Source: Micropterus salmoides
Lineage: Eukaryota; Chordata; Actinopteri; Centrarchiformes; Centrarchidae
Assembly: GCF_014851395.1 (NCBI RefSeq)
Contig: NW_024040040.1
Coordinates: 17,197,000 to 17,260,999 of the forward strand
DNA: 64,000 nt
Direction: 5' to 3'
Made by a program: the position numbers and the translations under genes. Position 1 is the stretch's first letter, and each line of letters begins with the position of its first letter. Of this stretch, positions 36,935 to 50,319 are shown in pieces. Under the pieces are notes generated by a model. That model saw only the letters and a program-made list of their open reading frames with translations, searched no databases and was not told where the DNA came from.

Positions 36935-37060
36935 TCAGCGCATTTTTCACTATTTTCTGCCATTTTAGAGACCCAACAATTGTTCTAATAATTGAGAAAA
37001 TATTCGGCAGTTGAATGGTTAAAGAAATGTATTGTTAGTTGCAGCCCTGCTGTCTAGTGA
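36935..37060 (+). mobile_element. hAT-like short repeat ('GTTAGTTGCAGCCCTG' end)
   Basis: CATTTTAGAGACCCAACAAT ... AATAATTGAGAAAATATTCG ... TTGTTAGTTGCAGCCCTG. The right terminus matches the inverse of AGGGCTGCAACTAAC, the hAT family mentioned at 308, 42290, 54045 and 55745. Confidence 0.55.
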
Positions 37061-38873
37061 AATTAAAAGGAATCCTAAGCATGGAGAAGAACATTTAAGC
37101 TCTAGGATGTTAATCATGCAATCTCAGCATCTTTTGAATCTTAAACATTGTTGTCAATAAAGATAATGCAATTGCAATGTCCAGGACACAATTTTCTTTG
37201 TATAGACGTTTTTTCTGCTACACACTGGCAGTACTGTTTGATATTGTTATTGGTGTGTTTTTAAGCTGCTCAAGAAGAACCTCAGCACACTGTCTGACCT
37301 CAGACTGACCTGTTAGGAAGCTAAATTCAGCTCTCACTCATTATAACATAATAACTTTAGAGCATCCTTCAAATAAACGACTGACTGAATTGGACCATCA
37401 CTGGCTGCAACAATCACTGTTAGCTTGTTGAACAGACTTTAATCAGCCAGCGCTGCAGGTTTACTTGCATCAGTTCTTTAAGATGGCACCCAGGTGAATG
37501 AAGCTAATTGTTGTTTAGAACAGCTGCCCCGACTGCATTTTTACTTCCTCCCCCCCAGAACGCTCTGACTGCATCCCTTTGTTTCTTTATCAGGCCGCGC
37601 TCCTTTTTCCCCTAATTCCTTCTCTTATCAATCCTCCATCTTTCTTTTTTATTTGATTTCTCTCTCTGTTTTGTACCATCCCAGCCATTCAGTCAACCAT
37701 CAATCCCTGATTTGTAAAAAACACCCATGTATTTGTCAAAAAGTTATTCATCTATCTATATGTTCTTCCATTCATCCATGATTTAACAATCATCTATTGA
37801 TAAATACTCCTTTCCCCCATTTGTTATGCATTTATCATCCACCCATCTACTTTTTAACCTCCCTTCTCACTGATATTCATTTCCTCCTCCCTCGTTCTTC
37901 CCTCCATCCCTCCTTCCATCAGCGGTCTGTTCGCTAATCAAACACCATCTGTCCTTCCATCCCCAACCTGTCAGGAACAGCTGCCAGCCGCTCTCTTAAC
38001 AACACTTTTAACAACCCTGCCGCATCTTCCACGGCCCGCCGCCCGCCACCACCACCGGGCGGACGCCGCCGATGAGAGCCACCGCCTCCTTTACGGGCAC
38101 ACACGAACACATCAGACACGTGTGATCAGTGGCGCACAAAACCATGCCTGTCTAGTCTAGAGTGTATTAGATGATCAGGTTGTGAGAATCACAAAGGAGA
38201 GAAGAAACTTTAAAGAAGAAAAACAATGTAGAGGGGAATAAAAAGAAAAATGAAAAGGAAGAGGTGGTCATGGAAGAACGCAGTCACAGGTAAAAGTGAA
38301 ACGAAAACTTCTACTGGCCTCTCTTTGAACCTAAGTAGGACCGTTGGGGACCACGGGCAAAGTAAATAAAATGATTCCAGAGAAAGAGTAACGAGATAGC
38401 AGAAGTTATAAATGGAGAGATAAAACAAAGGAGAAATGGCGCTCAGAAAAAGAGTGGAAGTCTAAATAGTAATCAAGGGAAGAATCAGCCGCCTGCTCAA
38501 ATAAGGGTTTAGAGCTAATGGCGGGAAGTAAAAGCTCCCAACACATACACACAAGAATACAATTTTACACACAAGTACTGTACAATCACCACTCAAACAC
38601 AAACATAAGAATACAATCATCTTAAACTCACTCCGACATAATAATTTTCACACACATTTAATACAATCATCTCTCACAGACACGCATCACAAATATAATC
38701 ACTTACAAGTTGCAAGTTCAAACACACACACATACACTCATTGCACAAACTGCACTGCTGTTGTCGTGAACATGCCAAGACATTTTCAAGTGTTATATCC
38801 TGAGGAACTTCCCCAACCAATCATTGGCACATAGGCCAGATGTTCACTGGTACTTCAATGCAATGTTCTCCTG

Positions 38874-38935
<62 letters not shown>

Positions 38936-39800
38936 CAACACTGGCTGGCATCTTTGTCTCTCTATCCCTTTACGCATATGAGCATTTGATATGAAACTGA
39001 AACGCCAAGATTGCACTTTTTCATCACACAAATGGGAAGGAAAAGGGGTTAGATGGGGGGAGAAAGAAATAAAAGAGGCAACGAGGAGCGAAAGCCAGAG
39101 TGATGCACGGGAAAATTAAAAAATGAAGTGTGCGGGTTTAAGACTGAGACGTGAAGGCGGAAGAGAGGGGCAGAAAGGAAGAACATGTGTTAGAGACAAA
39201 TGACGTAACATCACATAATTGGAGCATTCAGGTGCTTCAGGTAAGTGATAATGCATCACCATGCCAGCTAGTGGGAATGTTTACATACTAACTTACAGGA
39301 GGCCTATTCACCTGGCAGCCCAGAAGCCGACTCAGGCCCGCCAGATAGCCCTGACATACGGTCTGAACATACCTGCCAGGTAGGGAAAAACTACTGTAGA
39401 ATAAAAAACACTGTTCACTCGACTCCTGTGGCTTCACCTGTTAACGTAACCAGAGATAACACCTTGACCATCAAAGTCACTATGAAACTGCCAGAACAGC
39501 GAGCCACATGGAGTCGAATTAGATTTATCGCCCAGCTCTACAGTGACATTTCTTACCACCCCCCCCACCCCCCCACTTTGTTTCTGAAAGGTGCATAATA
39601 AATAAAGTTTATCATTACTTTATTATTAGGATGAACTCTTTCAGGCCACAGTAACATATAGAAATTCTTCCGGAAAATATATTAAAAACTACCTTTCACT
39701 TCTTTTAAGTAAGCGGAAATTATACATCCACTTGAACCAGACACTAGATGGCTCTTATGATGTGTTATTGTGGGATTTCAGAACAGACAAGTTTATATCC
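37061..39800. other. Gene-free flank with CT-rich and CA-rich text
   Basis: No exon is seen. The GC-rich stretch at 38020-38110 is complex and might be a regulatory element, as might 37480-37560 and 38455-38540. A (CA)n tract lies at 38875-38932. The text at 39440-39545 ends ATCGCCCAGCTCTA, the inverse of a hAT-like terminus (TAGAGCTGGGCGAT), so a decayed element may end there. Confidence 0.6.
38875..38932 (+). repeat. (CA)n microsatellite
   Basis: 58-bp perfect CA tract. Confidence 0.95.
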
Positions 39801-39857
39801 ACAACATTGCAATGTCAGCTAGTTGGGTCATTTGGTTTACCTATTTGGATCAGACTT

Positions 39858-39985
39858 TCCATCTATCCATTCATTATCTGTAACTGCTTATCATTTGCAG
39901 GGTTGCGGGGGCTGGAGGTGATCCCAGCTAGAACTGGGCAAAAGGTGGGGTACATCCTGGACAGATCACCAGGGCTTGGTTCAGA
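39858..39985 (+). mobile_element. Teleost repeat fragment ('CCATCTATCCATTCATTATC ... GGGGGCTGGAGGTGATCCCAGC')
   Basis: CCATCTATCCATTCATTATC, CTGCTTATCATTTGCAGGGT, GGGGCTGGAGGTGATCCCAG and GTACATCCTGGACAGATCAC are the diagnostic order of one of the commonest repeats in fish genomes. Confidence 0.7.
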
Positions 39986-39989
39986 CTAA

Positions 39990-40235
39990 AATATCTCAAA
40001 ACTAATGTATGGACATTCCCAAATAGTGAATCTTACTGACTGTGGTGATCCTCTGGCTTTGACAGGTTGACATTTTAGGTTCTCAGAACTTTGAAAAGTC
40101 TCTAAACTACTGGATGATTGCCATAAACTTTGGTACAGACATTCAATGTCTCCAGTGGACGAATTCTAATGAGCCACCATGAGGTTTGTATTTTGGTTTA
40201 GTTGGATGGATTGAAATAGAAGATGGTCTTGTATG
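39990..40235 (-). mobile_element. Percomorph dispersed repeat fragment (inverse of the 31081 copy)
   Basis: GTGAATCTTACTGACTGTGG, TGATCCTCTGGCTTTGACAG, TACTGGATGATTGCCATAAA and CTTTGGTACAGACATTCAAT match the other strand of the family seen at 31081-31505. Confidence 0.55.
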
Positions 40236-42289
40236 AGTTATCCATACGTACCCGCTACGTGATGCACCTTGACTGAATTACAAGAGAAATACAGTTAATG
40301 TGAGGACAACGGCTAACGAAAATTTGGCCAAAGATGAACTTTTTGCAGTCTGCACCCAATCAGATTGATGTGCCTCCTTTTCTTTTACTTATTTAATTTA
40401 AAGAACAATTGTCCCTGCTTGTTGCAAAAAGGATGAGAAGTAGATTTATTCAAAGCCTCCCAATTCTCTTTGCTTCAAAGAATATCAGGAATTAATTTAT
40501 TGAAAATGATGTTTAGAGGACACCTGCATCTTTTTTTTGCAGTCAATGCTTTTCAATTAATGCTGCCTGATAAGCTAAGCTCAATAGGTGTGAAAAGTCA
40601 TTAAAACAATGTCATATTGTCAAAGACAACACCAAAGCAGTGACAATAGCTGAAAAGTGACCTGCCAGTTAAAGATATTTTAGCGGGGTACCACTACAAA
40701 GATGCAATCAGAAGGCATTAGATTTAGATTTCATGCGGTGTTAAAAAAGTTTAGAAGCATGTGCATTATCCGCTAAAATCAAAGCTTTTAAACTTTTATT
40801 CATCAAAGGATTGAGTTCTATTTATGTTGCGTGTTATCAGACATCCTGAGGGCAGCGACTGGACACCCTGCGATGGGAAAATTTAACCAGCAGAGAGAGG
40901 AGACTTCTGGTGTGGAAATCAATACAGGCTCATGCAGGGCAGATACAGGGGGCTCATACAGACATTAATACATGCTTATGGATATACACACTTTCACCAT
41001 TAGGTTGGACACATGCACTTGAGGGAGCGTGTCAGCCACGTGTCTCATATCCAATAAGAGCATTAGGTCTGTCAATAAGAGCCTTTCAAGAATACCAGGG
41101 GTTCCATCAACTGACACACAGATAATACATAAGGACGGATAATACACCCTCATCTGTGCACACACACACACTAACTTCCCCTTCTCACTTTGTCCTTTAA
41201 CCAGACAAAAATGGAGTAAAGCTCGGGGCCGTTCCATTTTAATCCACATCACCCACCTCCCCCGACACCCCCCAACTAACAGGTTTTTATGCTTCCTCTT
41301 CTCTTTGTCTTATCTTTGTTGTGTTTGTTTCCTTTCCCCTTTCTCTGAGTTTCTGTCTTTTGTATGTTGTCCCTGGTTATGAAAACTAAGGAAGAAGAAG
41401 AACCTTGGATCAGCTCCTATGTATTTGTCAGATTTTTGATGATGGGTCAGATTTTTCATGCATTTGTTGTGTTTATTGTAATCATAGACATTTTTAAAGA
41501 ACTCAAGTTTTAAAAAGGATTTGGAGTTTAATTTCACGAGATGCTGTGTTTTTGCAACAATTGAATGCACAATAAATATAGTTGTCAAAAAGCATAGTAT
41601 GCAAAAGTCTAGGTACTGGGTAAAGCTCTATGTTACTACTACTATGGCAGTACAAGGAAGACACGGCCACCTAAATGAGAGGAAATATTTGATTCTGCCA
41701 AAAGAGCAGCAGGGGCAGCTGGCCTTGTATAAAATTACTATACTAACTGAATATTGAGCCTACTGAAGTGTCCTTGAGCATGCCTCCAAATCAAGATCAG
41801 GGCCACTGTTGATAGTTCTGATAGAAACAAAAAAAGGAGTATTACCCATCATGAATGAAGAACACATCACATCAGAAGAAGTTAACGCGATGGGGATGAT
41901 AAAACAATACTGTAATGAAAAAAATCCAACCAAAAGCAGGGCACTGATGTAAAATGGCACCGATTTATAAAAAACACATCTTTTATGTTGGAAATTCTGA
42001 GTCAAAATACTTCCAATTCAACACTGCTACTCCACAAAAAGTGTGGTCACAGTTGCAACAACAGCCAATCACCCAGCCTAAACAAAAACCACAACGTAAA
42101 ATGTCGTCTTGTGTAATAATGTGGCGTTAAAATGCAGGACAGCAAGTTACAAATCTTACACAAGCAGCATTAAACCATTTTGAGCGTTTGCAGCGAGGTA
42201 ATTGCATGTATGAAAGCACATAGTCTTAACTCCTATTAGACTTTGGACTGAAACTTCTGATATCCTTTGATCTATCATGTATCACTCAG

Positions 42290-42430
42290 TTTTATTCCAA
42301 TTTATTTGATTTGATTAATCAATGTATCGGTCAGTCTATAAAATGCCAGAAAATAGTGAAATAGTGATAGTTTCCCAGAGTCCAAGAAGAGGTCTTCACA
42401 CTGCTTGTTTTTTGTTTTGTTTTTTCTTAC
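42290..42430 (+). mobile_element. hAT-like short repeat fragment
   Basis: TTGATTAATCAATGTATCGG, TATAAAATGCCAGAAAATAG and CCCAGAGTCCAAGAAGAGGTC are the internal phrases of the common teleost family that ends in AGGGCTGCAACTAAC. Both termini are lost. Confidence 0.45.
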
Positions 42431-43288
42431 CAACAGTCCAAAACCGGCTGGAAGCAGACAATGACTGGCACTTCTGCTTGATACGTGAGTAAACAAATAA
42501 TTATCAATAAAGTTGGGTTAAGGCTTTCATTTCTGGAAGAGTCTTTGGTTCCTGTATGAGTATGTTTGTGTCCTTGGTTTGAGAGTTTCTATTACATATC
42601 TTTAACAGTACAGAGACTGAAATCTAGTTCAGGTGTCAACTCTCCTCTTTTTCACATCTCACAATGAATTTAATTTTGACTGAAAAGCAACCTTAAGCAG
42701 GGAGGAAACCTTTAGACTGCTTGTGGGTAAAATATGTAACTGACTGAAGACAAAAATTTGACGTGAAGCAGATGCACCTGAGTCTCTTAAGCTCAGTGTC
42801 CGTGTCGTCCTTTTGTTAAGACCCCAGAGTGGGTCAAGGAATTTCATTTATCAAGAAATGGATAGGGCTTCTATAAGAGCCCTCTTCAGAAACACACACA
42901 TGTACTATAAATAACTAAATGACACACTGCGCATTGTCAGAGAGGAGCTCCTTACTAGTAGACAGAAAATGAGGGATAGGAGGCTTACAGTAGGTAGAAA
43001 GAGAAAAGATGTTTGTAAGCATGGAGGGAAGGCATGGAACTCAGACAGACAAAGAGAAAAAAAGGAGAGAGAAAGAAATGGAGAGAAATGTGAACAAGTG
43101 CTTGATAAGTGGCATGAAAGAGGGGCAGAGGGGAAGAATCTCAGGCCTCCCATGCTCGCCTGTCCACACACAAACAGACTACAAATAAGCTTGTGCGGTT
43201 TCTTTGAACATGCAGCGGTCAAGGTTCACTGGCAGGTCAGTGGGGGGTGGGGAGGGGGGACTGGGTGAGCAGAACATGGAAAATGAAA

Positions 43289-43400
<112 letters not shown>

Positions 43401-46151
43401 AAGACACTTGTGGACAGCTGTCAGTTGGCAGCTAAGCAGGTCTGAGGTGAAACAATAGGGCCGAAGTAGAACAGCAAATAGTTTTATTGGGTTTAAAACA
43501 AGGGTAAGTGCTCAGATTGGCATGTGCCAGGGTAAATCAGTGTGTCAAGAATCCTATGTGTGTTTATAATACGCAGACATCCTCTAGCAGCAATTTTTGT
43601 TACAGTTACTGCGTACATCATGTGACACGGAGGAATTACCATAATGTACGTAGTGAGGTAAACAAATGTAGAATTCATATAAAAGTGAAATGTTTCTGTA
43701 TCAATTAATCTGATTATTTCCTTGATTTATTGATTAGTGCCCCTTAAAATTTCTTCAGCCCCAGGTGAAGTCTTCAGTTGTCTCGATATGTGCCACTAAC
43801 AGCCTGGCACCTAAAAATACATTATCAGAAAAGACAGCAAAGAAGAACAGAAAATCCTGTGAAACCAGATAAAGGAAAAACAATCAACTAATCATTTCAG
43901 ATCGAGTGAAAATGATATTGTTATGTCTAGTCTCTACCTGAACGGCGCACACACTTCCTGCAACACCGCTGCATTAAACAAGTCCACTAAAAGTATAAAA
44001 CGTCCAGTGAATGTATTCAAACTGCAGCGTAACATTGAAGTTTTTTGTAGCCAGATGACAACACCTTTGGTTCAAATATTTACCTGATCCCCTTGGAAGG
44101 GATCGGATTGGAGTTTTCCCTTTAATTTCCCCAATTTACAAATCTTTTAGCAGATTAATTATACAATTAACATTAATGGTAATAAAACCAGTTGCATCTG
44201 GTTTTTGTTTTTGTTGTGACAAAAATGGTTTCAAAGCATAAAACAGAATTTTGTTGTAATTTAATTTGTTGATAAATTATTAGATTCAGACATCTGCTGT
44301 AAGGTGACGGTGCATCAGCACTTGGCTATACAAATATTCACAAGCCTTTTTTACAGTAAAATCTAGTACTTGTCACACTATTTGATCTCTTTTCTATCAC
44401 TTTACAGCGAGTTTGCCACATAACCAGACAGAGAAAGTATGCACATGGCCTTTTGAAATGAAAATACACCAATCAATTAGACTTTGTTTATCCACAACAA
44501 TACACTCTAGGGTTTTTCTATTCAAAGCCTCTTACATTGCCAAGGCATCACGCTGTATATATAATACAGCAGGGCACGGTGCTGCACATTACCATGTAAT
44601 GCTCTTTTACTGCCCCCTGCCTTTTCTTGTACACATCCATATGAGACTGAGGGAGGGAGACCGAAAAGACAGACAAAAGGCATTGTTGCAGACAGAATCT
44701 AAGCCTCCAAATAAGGATAATAGAGTCAAACATATGATGATAATGAAATGTTATGAAAACATTTGGAAGATTATGTTTCTATGGCTTTAAGGATGGCTAC
44801 AGATTTCTACAATAGGAGAGTGAAATTAAATGTTGGAGTGGATCAAGTTGTTGACAAGTTCAGAATGTCTCAAAAAAACTACAGGATCCCAATCATAATG
44901 GATAACAATGAATTAGTTTGACTACTACAGTACAAACAGAGCAGATGGTTAATGCAAAACAGAAGTAAATATTAATACTAAATATAAAGGAATTAGAAGT
45001 ACTACTCTCTGCAAGCCTCTTTACCTTCTCTGGTGTCCCCACATAACCGGCATATTTCAAAATCTAAAAATGTGTTGTGGACATTTCCTGTAATTAGTTC
45101 AGATCCTGTTCGCACGTTAGAAAAGTTTTACTGACAAGAAATTATTTCTGTTATCTTCTGGTGGTATATTATATAATTATATTATATAATCTGTCCAAAC
45201 ATAACAAATTATGTAAATTATATAGGTGTATAATCATTGAATTAACCAAAGATTACTATACAAAGTAGAAGTGTAGCAATGTCAGCACTGAACATAAGCC
45301 TACACACAAGCTGTGTAACCATAATGTCGACCTCAGCTGAACCTAATCTATCCCTAACCATTGACTCTGTGCAGCATAAAGCTTGCTGTTATCATCATCC
45401 TGTTCATACTGACCATTAAACAATCCCTTCCAGTGTAAGCTATTGGGACAAACTCCACAATCCTTGTTTTGTACAAAAACATATTCTAAAGTTTCTCTTT
45501 GAGGGAAATTTCATACTAAAAAGACTTTGGAAGATACTGAAGAAGTGTCTAATTCAGACAGCAGAAGCCTCATAGCAGCTTGCTGATTTTGTCCCCCCAT
45601 CACTTTGATTGAAAAAAGGGGGGACGATTACAAAGTGAAAACTGTCTCAATGTTCATTTGGGACCCTGGTTTTTGTTTTAAGACACTTGAAAAACTGTGA
45701 ACATATCCTTTAAAGCCCCTGCATGCCAACTTTTGGTTTGTGTGATTGTAGAATCTGTCAATCAAGTTTTTCTGTATAGAAAAATGAGACAATCCTCATA
45801 AAAACTGTCAAACCAACATATAACAATATAAATACTGTATAGTTCAAATACACAAACAATGCACATGATATGATATGGTGTGCAAACCTTAGCAGCTGTA
45901 AAATGGTGGTAGACAAGGTGAAGACCAGTACTGCACTAAAAGTGAGAACACATGCCAGGAATTATAAAACAAATGTTTCATAAATATAATCTGAGTTTAA
46001 GCAGTCGGTGACCTGAAGGCATAATCTCCCCAAAGACCATGCAGTCTTCCTACACTAATCTGACTCTTCATCATCCTCACCCACTCTTCCCCCTCCATCT
46101 TCAGATCCCCAGCTTGATCTTACATAAACACACATACAAATAAAAGCACAA

Positions 46152-46199
46152 ACACACACACACACACACACACAGCTACACACACACACACACACACAC
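46152..46199 (+). repeat. (CA)n microsatellite
   Basis: 48 bp with one GCT interruption. Confidence 0.9.
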
Positions 46200-46984
46200 T
46201 CACACGCAGGCTGTTTCCATTTATCAAATCAAGAGATATAAATAGCAAATGTCTGACTTGTTTTACATAAATGATCTTGAAGCAGTATGTGAAATTAATA
46301 AAAGCTGTAGCTCTTTTTGTTTTTGTTGAACATGGCTCTTGTCCTTGCCCACACAAACTACAATTAAATGAGAGAATAGTCGCTGCGTGTCTTCTGAGTG
46401 AGTACCACATTAACTTGAGACAATGATCGCCACAAATGTTGTAGAGAATTGTAGATGAAAAAAGGCTTCACATAGCAGCTCTATATTTGGAAACAGACAT
46501 CCTGATATAAAAAGTGTCACTGTCTTGGCTGTTTATTGGCTACATTCAAATCATGACTTTGTTTGTTCATTGTTTTGCTGGTGAAATGATTCCCTGTCAG
46601 TCCATTTTTTATTATTTATTATTATTATTTCTATTCTTTAAGGATCTTAAACCCGTAAGTGGCAAGTTTATGAACATGTGCAATCGTGCACACTTGCCTG
46701 AGTAACTCCCTAACACTAACTTTAATTCAAAGGGTGTTTTCACAGATACAGATATAAAGATGCAGGCTTGTCTGTCTTTGATTTGATCACGTAATTTTCT
46801 CACATTGTCATATGCTGATATAGTGGCAAAGTCCATTTCCCTTCTTGGCGTTGCCAGCATGTTTTGTTTTGTTTTTTAGGTTATTTTCAGAAAGATTGAC
46901 TGTTGTGTATTCAGTTTTTGAGTCCATCTATGTGAAAGGAGATAACCCTGCTTATCCCACACTGGAAATGTATACTTCATAGGA

Positions 46985-47345
46985 CAACTAACCTTAAAAG
47001 TAGCCAATTCTCATGATGCAGCTCAAACAAAGATTTTTTCCGAAACTTAACCAAGTGGTTTTGTTGCCTAAACCTAACCAAACTACCAATGTTTCACACC
47101 GTTTACCATGTATTAAATGTCATGTAACTTAAGTCACGAGTCTTATGTGACGTAGTTAAGGTCCTGCACGCCTGTCATTGGACTGGTAAAGGAAACCCTC
47201 ATGTTTCGTTTTGGGGAACGGTCATATTGTTGGACTTTCCAACGGCCATTTATGTCGTTATGGAAAATGGTATTTTATGTTGTTTTGGGACAACTGACAA
47301 ACAACATATTATGTATGAGGACGTGTTGCAGCATGCATCTTTTTG
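46985..47345 (+). mobile_element. Percomorph dispersed repeat ('CTTAACCAAGTGGTTTTGTTGCCTAAACC' family)
   Basis: AACTTAACCAAGTGGTTTTG, TGCCTAAACCTAACCAAAC, CATTGGACTGGTAAAGGAAA and TTTCGTTTTGGGGAACGGTC are recurrent phrases of a dispersed repeat in perciform fish. The limits are approximate. Confidence 0.5.
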
Positions 47346-47813
47346 AAACACTAGATCTAGAATGACTTGTCTTGCATGCTGGTGTGTCAATAAAAACTAA
47401 ATGCAACAAAGTGCAATAGAAACAGACTTAACTGATAATTATGATGTACATGAAGCTTGTGGCTTAAACATCCACTGAAGCTTCCAACAATTAGGTCATC
47501 TCATTGTACCCTGTTCTTCTGCAAATTTATCATAGCACCTGATTAAAGAATTAGTGCCACCAACTGTTTTTCTTTTCAAAATCAAACTGTTAATATTCAC
47601 ATAATGGTAGTGGATGGAAACACGCATTATATTACATTATATTTCTTTGAAAACTTGGTTAAAATTTGTGCCACATTCACATGAAAAGTTGGGTAGATAT
47701 CAAATGAAACTTTAACAAGTGGTAAAATATATGGAAGATGATACCGCAAAGTTGGAGCTAATACAAAAGCTCTAAATGTCTCGAAGATAAAGTACGCAGC
47801 AATTTATTGTCTC

Positions 47814-47834
47814 ACACACAGACACACACACACA

Positions 47835-47874
<40 letters not shown>
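47814..47874 (+). repeat. (CA)n microsatellite
   Basis: 61 bp with two GA interruptions at the left end. Confidence 0.95.
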
Positions 47875-47877
<3 letters not shown>

Positions 47878-47929
47878 CACAACTGGCTATTCGAAAGCAC
47901 TCCTCTGGTCTTCAGATAGTTGAAGGAGG

Positions 47930-48080
47930 AGAGTTAAAACACAAACTGACAAACAAGATGGCCGTCGAGTGCTTTCCTGATGAGAGCCTAAAATTGAGTG
48001 GATGCAAGTCCCGGTTAAGCCTGGCTGCGTTTTACCAGGCGAATGTTTTAGGGGGACACAGCGAGCCGATATTCACTGAT
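47930..48080. promoter_or_regulatory. CNE-like block
   Basis: Complex sequence without repeats: AAACAAGATGGCCGTCGAGT, CTGATGAGAGCCTAAAATTG, GTTAAGCCTGGCTGCGTTTT, GCGAGCCGATATTCACTGAT. A second patch at 48575-48690 (TTTAGATTAGAAAGATTGG, GGCCGAGTGGATGAGCGAGA) has the same look. Conservation is untested. Confidence 0.3.
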
Positions 48081-49362
48081 TGAATGCACCCCCCACTCCC
48101 ACCCACTTGTCATTATAACACAGTTTCTCCTTGAGAACTAAATCTACTTAGGATTGTTTTTATATTTCTTTTTCATATCTTCCTTATCATTTTCTTTAAT
48201 TCAAAATGACAATCTGGACGTAGTAATCCATCATGGATTTAACATTTCCCCACACACTCTGCTGCCCCTCCCAGAGCTAAATAATCATCATGTTTTAGGA
48301 CTTGGGACCTTACTCAAGGGGGATAGAAAGAGAAAGAGTGAAAGAAGAATGGGATGGATAAAAAGACATGAGAGAATGGCAAAAATGACAAAGAGAGAAG
48401 AGGGACAGAGATGAAGAGACATGAGAGAGAAGAGGGGGGATGGGTTCAAAGAAGTCTCTTATTAATCAAGACAAGGAATAAAACAAGGTTGTAATATTCA
48501 CAAATGGGGCCCAAGCTGTGTGCCCACCACCACATACTCTCCCCCCACCCCCTTCCCTTTTGCTTTGATAGTATTAGAGAAATGAAAACGAAATCTTTAG
48601 ATTAGAAAGATTGGAAAAATTGAATTACGGTGGTTGCGTGGGGGCCGAGTGGATGAGCGAGAGCCAAATCTTCATCTCGGACGGAGCAGGAGGGGTGGGG
48701 GGTGAAAATGATGAAAAATGAAATAGGGTATATCTGGAGGGGGAGTTGAATGGATGGATTGAGGGAGGGAAGAGAGATAAGAAGTCGAGGGTCATCATTC
48801 TTTCAATCCCAAATCCAACAATCAGTTTAAGCTTCTACCAGACGTAAGTACAACACAGAGAGAAAAGGAAGCATCACGGTGGCCTCATGTTACCTCCAGG
48901 AGTTGATTTAGCATTTCTGCAGATAGCGGTCATTCTCTATGCTTGTTAGCATCAGCTTCAGCTATACATATCCATCCACTAAAATGAAACAACATCATCA
49001 ATGGATAACACTTACCCTAGTTCTTGTATAAACAATGATAATGGAAAATGTTTTTTTGCATTGATGTATACAACAAATTCTTACTTCAAACCTGACACAG
49101 CTTAAGTTGGTCAGTTACTGCTGTCCACTTTCAACAGAATAAGGAGGTAAGGTGGAAAATAAGTGCTTTTTCATTAAATTTTTTTTTTTTTTAAATCAAC
49201 AAAAGAAATGCAAGGAGCAATGAAATAACATCCCGGCTGTTTCTTCTGTATTGTAAATTAATTTGTATATTGAGATTGAGGTCGCTTTGTTTTAAACTAA
49301 TAAAAAAAATAAAAAAATAAATGTATGTACTGGATTGCATATAAAAATAATGATGAGTCACT

Positions 49363-49551
49363 TTGACTAAAGAAGAGAACAACATTCCTATCCAAGGAGT
49401 GAATAGAAAGAGGCAATGTGTCACCGACAAAATATCTAGTCTGCACTCTGAAGAGAAAGACCTCTTCAAGGAGAACTCCATTGAAACAGCACTTAATACT
49501 TTGCAAGTAAAGGGCAACGAAGACACATCTATTCAAAGTGATCTGTCTTAA
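49363..49551 (+). other. Coding-like 62-codon frame, identity unknown
   Basis: An open frame that ends TAA at 49549-49551 and reads like protein rather than repeat translation, with mixed charged residues (S-S-L-H-S-E-E-K-D-L-F-K-E-N-S). It starts at a TTG and is not preceded by a clear splice acceptor. No family is recognised. It could be a fragment of a transposon or retrocopy, or chance; the opposite strand is open too. Confidence 0.15.
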
Positions 49552-49983
49552 AAATTAAATTTAAATTCAATAACAAAGAAGGAACTGATCCCCTGTCCCT
49601 GACCTCGCATGTCATACTGTTTGAACCTCTTTAAAACTCTTGTTTTAAGAACAACAGCACCCTCTAGCTGCACACAAGGGTGATGCATGAGGGGCTCAAT
49701 CCTGCTTTGACATAAGAACACTGACCAGCACTGATAGGTTGTTGCAGGGAATGAATGGGACATTTTTGGTAAAAGCTAAAAAAAAAAACCACATTATTTT
49801 ATTTACTGTATTATTTACAATTTATACATTTGAGTGATTGAGGCCATAGGTGATGTCAGATGAATAAGAAGGCACTATACATTGTAAAAACTGTAAGGGT
49901 TTCTTGTGAATTACATACATGTGAGATGATTCAACTTTGGAACGGACTATGTTATAAACAGCAGCTCATAAGAAAGGTTTACT

Positions 49984-50014
49984 GGTCTCCCTAAAGAGAA
50001 AGGACTCAAGACGA
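49984..50014 (+). repeat. 31-bp direct repeat, left copy
   Basis: GGTCTCCCTAAAGAGAAAGG followed by ACTCAAGACGA. An identical 31-mer is at 50289-50319. The two copies bracket the duplicated block at 50018-50288, as a target-site duplication would. Confidence 0.95.
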
Positions 50015-50017
50015 AAG

Positions 50018-50288
50018 CCACAGCTGCAATTTCCAGGAGCCAGCGTCTGCAAAAACAATTGAGCAGCTGATTAATGCCTTTTGACTCCTAAGGATTATTG
50101 AGTGACAGAGAAATGAAAGAAAAAAATAATGTATTACAGCATTCAATTAAGCATGACAGCTCCAACAACACAGATTGTGGATTAATGAGAGCTGCCTGCC
50201 TATTTCCATCAATGTCCGCTGTTTTTTTTCATTCATTCTCTTGATTCATTTTTTCATTCAATCATTCAAAAACAAAAAACATGTAACC
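50018..50288 (+). repeat. Duplicated CNE-like block, copy 1 (inserted copy)
   Basis: Direct copy of 51336-51597. By eye I count about eight or nine substitutions and two small indels (including 8 bp near 50263) over about 262 aligned bases, roughly 96% identity. The block contains CAGCTGATTAATGCC, TTCAATTAAGCATGACAG and GATTGTGGATTAATGAGAGC. It is bracketed by an exact 31-bp direct repeat, whereas the other copy is not, so this one is read as the insertion. Confidence 0.9.
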
Positions 50289-50319
50289 GGTCTCCCTAAA
50301 GAGAAAGGACTCAAGACGA
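50289..50319 (+). repeat. 31-bp direct repeat, right copy
   Basis: Exact second copy of 49984-50014, touching the right end of the duplicated block. Confidence 0.95.
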
